DNA of 64,000 nucleotides. Source: Fumia sp045121595. GTDB lineage: Bacteria; Bacillota; Clostridia; Oscillospirales; Ruminococcaceae. The notes below the pieces were generated by a model that saw only the letters and a list, made by a program, of their open reading frames with translations, was not told where the DNA came from and did no database searches. The stretch covers positions 1 through 64,000 of the forward strand of contig JBGVGI010000101.1 of NCBI GenBank assembly GCA_045121595.1, in the 5' to 3' direction. Made by a program: the position numbers and the translations under genes. This document shows positions 61,561 to 64,000 of this stretch, piece after piece; within the stretch, counting starts at the first letter, position 1; each line of letters begins with the position of its first letter.

Positions 61561-62747
61561 TAGTCGTTGTGTTTGCCTTCTTTTACTTCTTTTACAAATT
61601 CTCCGATGCGTTTTAAAGCTTCGTTTAAATGATTTACCGAGTAGGAGTAAGAAACTCTGATAAATCCTTCACCACTTGCCCCGAAAGCGTTACCGGGTAC
61701 TACTGCAACCTTTTTGCTGTAAAGAAGTTTTTCGCAGAACTCGTCCGAAGACATTCCCGTGCTTTTGATACAGGGGAATACGTAAAAAGCACCTTCAGGT
61801 TCAAATGTATCAAGACCAAGCTTGTTAAATCCGTCCACCACAAATCTGCGGCGCATATTATACTCTTCACGCATCTGGCAGATGTTTTCTTCACAGTGGT
61901 CCAAAGCTTCAATAGCGGCGTACTGAGCAGTAGTCGGAGCACTCATAATAGCGTACTGATGAATTTTAGTCATCTGTTTTATTGCATCAGCAGGACCCGT
62001 TGCAAAACCAAGACGCCAACCTGTCATAGCAAAGGTTTTGGAGAATCCGTTTACAATAACGGTGCGTTCCTTCATACCATCAATTTCGGCGATGGAAACG
62101 TGGCTTCCGTTATATGTAAGCTCGGCATAAATCTCGTCAGACAAGACGATTATGTTATGTTTTTTGATAACTTCTGCGATTTCCTCAAGATGTTCACGGC
62201 GCATAACCGCACCCGTAGGGTTGTTGGGGAAAGGCAGAACCAAAATTTTTGTTTTTTCGGTAATAGCTTCTTCGAGCTGTTTTGCCGTAAGGCGGAATTT
62301 GTCTTTTGCCTCGGTTTTAATCGGAACGGGAACACCGCTTGTAAGAGTAACGATAGGGGAATACGCTACAAAGCTGGGTTCGGGGATTAAAACTTCCTCA
62401 CCTGGGTTTACAAAAGCACGTATGCAAAGGTCGATAGCTTCAGAACCGCCAACCGTAACTATGATTTCGGATTTCGGGTCGTAGCTTAAATTAAATTTTC
62501 TTTCCATATAGCGGGAGATGGATTTTCTAAGTTCCATAAGTCCCGAGTTTGCCGTATAGGAAGTCTTACCCATCTGCAGGTTCTCTATACCTGCAAGGCG
62601 TACTGAATAAGGAGTCTTGAAATCAGGTTCACCGACACCGAGGGAGATAACCCCTTCCATTTCGTTTGCGATGTCGAAAAAACGTCTGATTCCCGACGGC
62701 TTAATCGAAGACGTCCTGTCGGAAATGAGTTTTTCTATATTTATCAC
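61560..62747 (-). CDS. Class I PLP-dependent aminotransferase (aspartate aminotransferase family)
   Basis: A 395-residue fold-type I aminotransferase with YTANSGLMELRKSISRYMER, the PLP-contacting PFPNNPTGAVM and VLSDEIYAELTY, and the Schiff-base lysine in GFSKTFAMTGWRLGF. The C-terminal RVSYSYSVNHL arginine binds the substrate carboxylate. Substrate is not decidable. The start is GTG at 62747, overlapping the stop of the Lrp-type regulator gene by 4 bases, so its expression is coupled to that regulator. Confidence 0.93.
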   Translation of the reverse strand: MINIEKLISDRTSSIKPSGIRRFFDIANEMEGVISLGVGEPDFKTPYSVRLAGIENLQMGKTSYTANSGLMELRKSISRYMERKFNLSYDPKSEIIVTVGGSEAIDLCIRAFVNPGEEVLIPEPSFVAYSPIVTLTSGVPVPIKTEAKDKFRLTAKQLEEAITEKTKILVLPFPNNPTGAVMRREHLEEIAEVIKKHNIIVLSDEIYAELTYNGSHVSIAEIDGMKERTVIVNGFSKTFAMTGWRLGFATGPADAIKQMTKIHQYAIMSAPTTAQYAAIEALDHCEENICQMREEYNMRRRFVVDGFNKLGLDTFEPEGAFYVFPCIKSTGMSSDEFCEKLLYSKKVAVVPGNAFGASGEGFIRVSYSYSVNHLNEALKRIGEFVKEVKEGKHND

Positions 62748-63223
62748 AGTGAAACGTTCCTCCTCTCGTCCGTACCGTTTTCAGCCATCATAACACCGCG
62801 GTCTTTATAATGGGAAAGCACGAAGTGTGTGGCAGTTGAAACAACACCATCCAAAACGGCAAGACGCTGGGCGACGAAAAGTGCAATATCTTTAAAGGTT
62901 TTTCCTACAACCTGAACGTGCAAATCATAGCCACCACTCATAAGAAATACACTGTCAACTTCGGGGTAGCTGCTGATTTTATGAGCAATTTCTTCAAATC
63001 CGAAATCGCGTTTGGGAGTTACTTTAAGTTCAATTACAGCTTCAACGTACTGAGTGTCGATTTTATTATAATCAAGCAAAGGCTTATATCCACGAATGAT
63101 GCCTTTGTTTTCGTATTCGGCGATGGCCGCTTCAACCTGTTCCTCTGTCATATCAAGCATAACCGCTATTTTTTCAGTCTCCATACGGGCGTTCGCGTCC
63201 AAAATTTTAAGTAATTTTTCCAT
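62744..63223 (-). CDS. Lrp/AsnC-family transcriptional regulator
   Basis: A 159-residue Lrp-type regulator: N-terminal helix-turn-helix (about residues 1-50, LDANARMETEKIAVML) and C-terminal RAM ligand-binding domain (AVIELKVTPKRDFGF to VQVVGKTFKDIA). It probably senses an amino acid linked to the coupled aminotransferase. The start is ATG at 63223; an upstream ATG at 63235 overlaps the AAAGGA ribosome-binding site. Confidence 0.92.
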   Translation of the reverse strand: MEKLLKILDANARMETEKIAVMLDMTEEQVEAAIAEYENKGIIRGYKPLLDYNKIDTQYVEAVIELKVTPKRDFGFEEIAHKISSYPEVDSVFLMSGGYDLHVQVVGKTFKDIALFVAQRLAVLDGVVSTATHFVLSHYKDRGVMMAENGTDERRNVSL

Positions 63224-63302
63224 ATTGGCAATCATTCCTTTCTTTTTGCTTTATTACAGTATACCAAAAAAATCCGAAAAAGCAAAGCTTTTTTTAAAAA
63301 AA

Positions 63303-63333
63303 TAAATGCGGAGAGAGGATTTCTCCGCATTTA
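63303..63333 (-). terminator. Terminator after uvrA
   Basis: TAAATGCGGAGA (63303-63314) pairs with TCTCCGCATTTA (63322-63333); on the minus strand the stem is followed by a long T-rich run. Confidence 0.85.
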
Positions 63334-63336
63334 TCG

Positions 63337-64000
63337 TTAAAGTAACGGCTTCAAATAATGTCCCGTGTAGGATTCTTTGACCTTTGCGACTTCCTCGGGA
63401 GTGCCTTTTGCAACGACGGTACCACCATTGTTGCCACCCTCGGGACCTAAGTCTATGATGTAATCGGCAGTTTTTAAAACGTCTAAATTATGCTCGATTA
63501 CAACCACCGTGTTTCCTGCTTCGACAAGTCTCTGCAAAACGTCGATAAGCTTGTGAACGTCGTAGGAATGGAGACCCGTTGTCGGCTCGTCAAGGATATA
63601 AATCGTTTTACCCGTGCTTCTCTTTGAGAGCTCGGTTGCGAGTTTTACACGTTGTGCCTCACCACCTGAGAGAGTGGTAGCGGGTTGGCCGAGCTTAACG
63701 TAACCGAGTCCCACTTCAAAAAGGGTTTCGATGCGTTTTTTGATTTTGGGAATACTGTCAAAGAAGTAAAGCGCTTCTTCAACGGTCATTTCAAGTACGT
63801 CGTGGATGCTTTTGCCCTTGTATTTTACCTCTAAGGTTTCACGGTTGTAACGTTTGCCTTTGCAGACTTCACACGGAACGTAGATGTTCGGCAAAAAGTG
63901 CATTGCGATTTCCAAAATTCCGTCGCCCTGACACGCTTCGCAACGTCCGCCTTTGACGTTAAAGGAAAATCGACCTGCGTTATAGCCTTTGATTTTTGCT
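63337..64000 (-). CDS. uvrA: UvrABC system protein A, C-terminal part (cut by window edge)
   Basis: The last 220 or so codons of the excision-repair damage-recognition ATPase. The frame continues to the window edge, beyond the internal Met at 63915. Visible are the zinc finger C-x2-C...C-x2-C (RCEACQGDG then CEVCKGKRYN), the ABC signature LSGGEAQRVKLATEL and Walker B TIYILDEPTTGLH, ending TGHYLKPLL. The 5' part lies outside the window. Confidence 0.97.
   Translation of the reverse strand, partial: AKIKGYNAGRFSFNVKGGRCEACQGDGILEIAMHFLPNIYVPCEVCKGKRYNRETLEVKYKGKSIHDVLEMTVEEALYFFDSIPKIKKRIETLFEVGLGYVKLGQPATTLSGGEAQRVKLATELSKRSTGKTIYILDEPTTGLHSYDVHKLIDVLQRLVEAGNTVVVIEHNLDVLKTADYIIDLGPEGGNNGGTVVAKGTPEEVAKVKESYTGHYLKPLL

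Noticed and set aside
1279..63305. The many antisense and alternate-frame open frames over real genes (for example 14881-15351, 38133-38624, 61629-62390)
   Set aside because: They lie inside well-supported genes, lack ribosome-binding sites, and their translations have no recognisable features.

Overview
The window looks like chromosomal DNA of a low-to-moderate GC, endospore-forming member of the class Clostridia, probably an uncultured gut Oscillospirales/Ruminococcaceae-type organism. The reasons are the sporulation genes (yqfC, yqfD, ylbJ, spoIIR, a ylmC-type gene), the Firmicutes-style DNA repair genes (addA/addB, mutS2, recO with yqzL), a glgB-C-D-A-P glycogen cluster of Gram-positive type, and a secreted BspA-like leucine-rich-repeat protein ending in a dockerin. 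The genus assignment is inference. There are no rRNA or tRNA genes, CRISPR arrays, transposases or prophage genes that I could recognise. No gap between genes exceeds 300 bases.

Region 1 (1-13.5 kb, + strand) is the accessory, signalling-rich part. It begins with a 7TM histidine kinase and a SARP-type response regulator. After a terminator comes a run of unknown and membrane proteins, then a 945-residue fusion of a 5TMR-LYT membrane sensor, a SpoIIE/PP2C phosphatase and an RsbW-type kinase. This is followed by a STAS anti-sigma antagonist, a single-domain alarmone (ppGpp) hydrolase, a STAS protein fused to an aminoglycoside-phosphotransferase-like kinase, an unknown membrane protein, and a Cache-HAMP-GGDEF diguanylate cyclase. 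No sigma factor lies beside this partner-switching module. Its output may therefore be second-messenger metabolism rather than transcription. This is the best candidate for an undescribed system.

Region 2 (13.5-23.8 kb) is core: on the minus strand phoH-ybeY-era-yqzL-recO-mutS2 and yqfD; on the plus strand yqfC, ylbJ, a small Cys protein, an RluA pseudouridine synthase and a YlmC/YmxH protein. yqfC and yqfD, normally consecutive, are divergent here around a near-perfect inverted repeat. yqzL (59 aa) overlaps the start of recO.

Region 3 (23.8-36.3 kb): a polar amino-acid ABC importer, the complete glycogen synthesis/phosphorolysis operon, and a divergent alpha-amylase family hydrolase.

Region 4 (36.3-41.7 kb): the LRR-dockerin protein, an orphan MazF toxin, an orphan ABC ATPase and trmL. 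Region 5 (41.8-45.6 kb): lower glycolysis pgk-tpiA-gpmI, and a 56-residue 2[4Fe-4S] ferredoxin. Region 6 (45.6-53 kb): yaaT, holB, a cyclic-di-AMP receptor, an Orn/Lys/Arg decarboxylase-family protein, a CorA transporter, and a polyprenyl-phosphate sugar transferase with a glycosyltransferase. Region 7 (53-64 kb): addB-addA, ispE-spoIIR with an RBS-embedding terminator hairpin, an Lrp regulator with an aminotransferase, and the C-terminal end of uvrA cut by the window edge.

All functional calls come from reading motifs and gene order; no database search was run.
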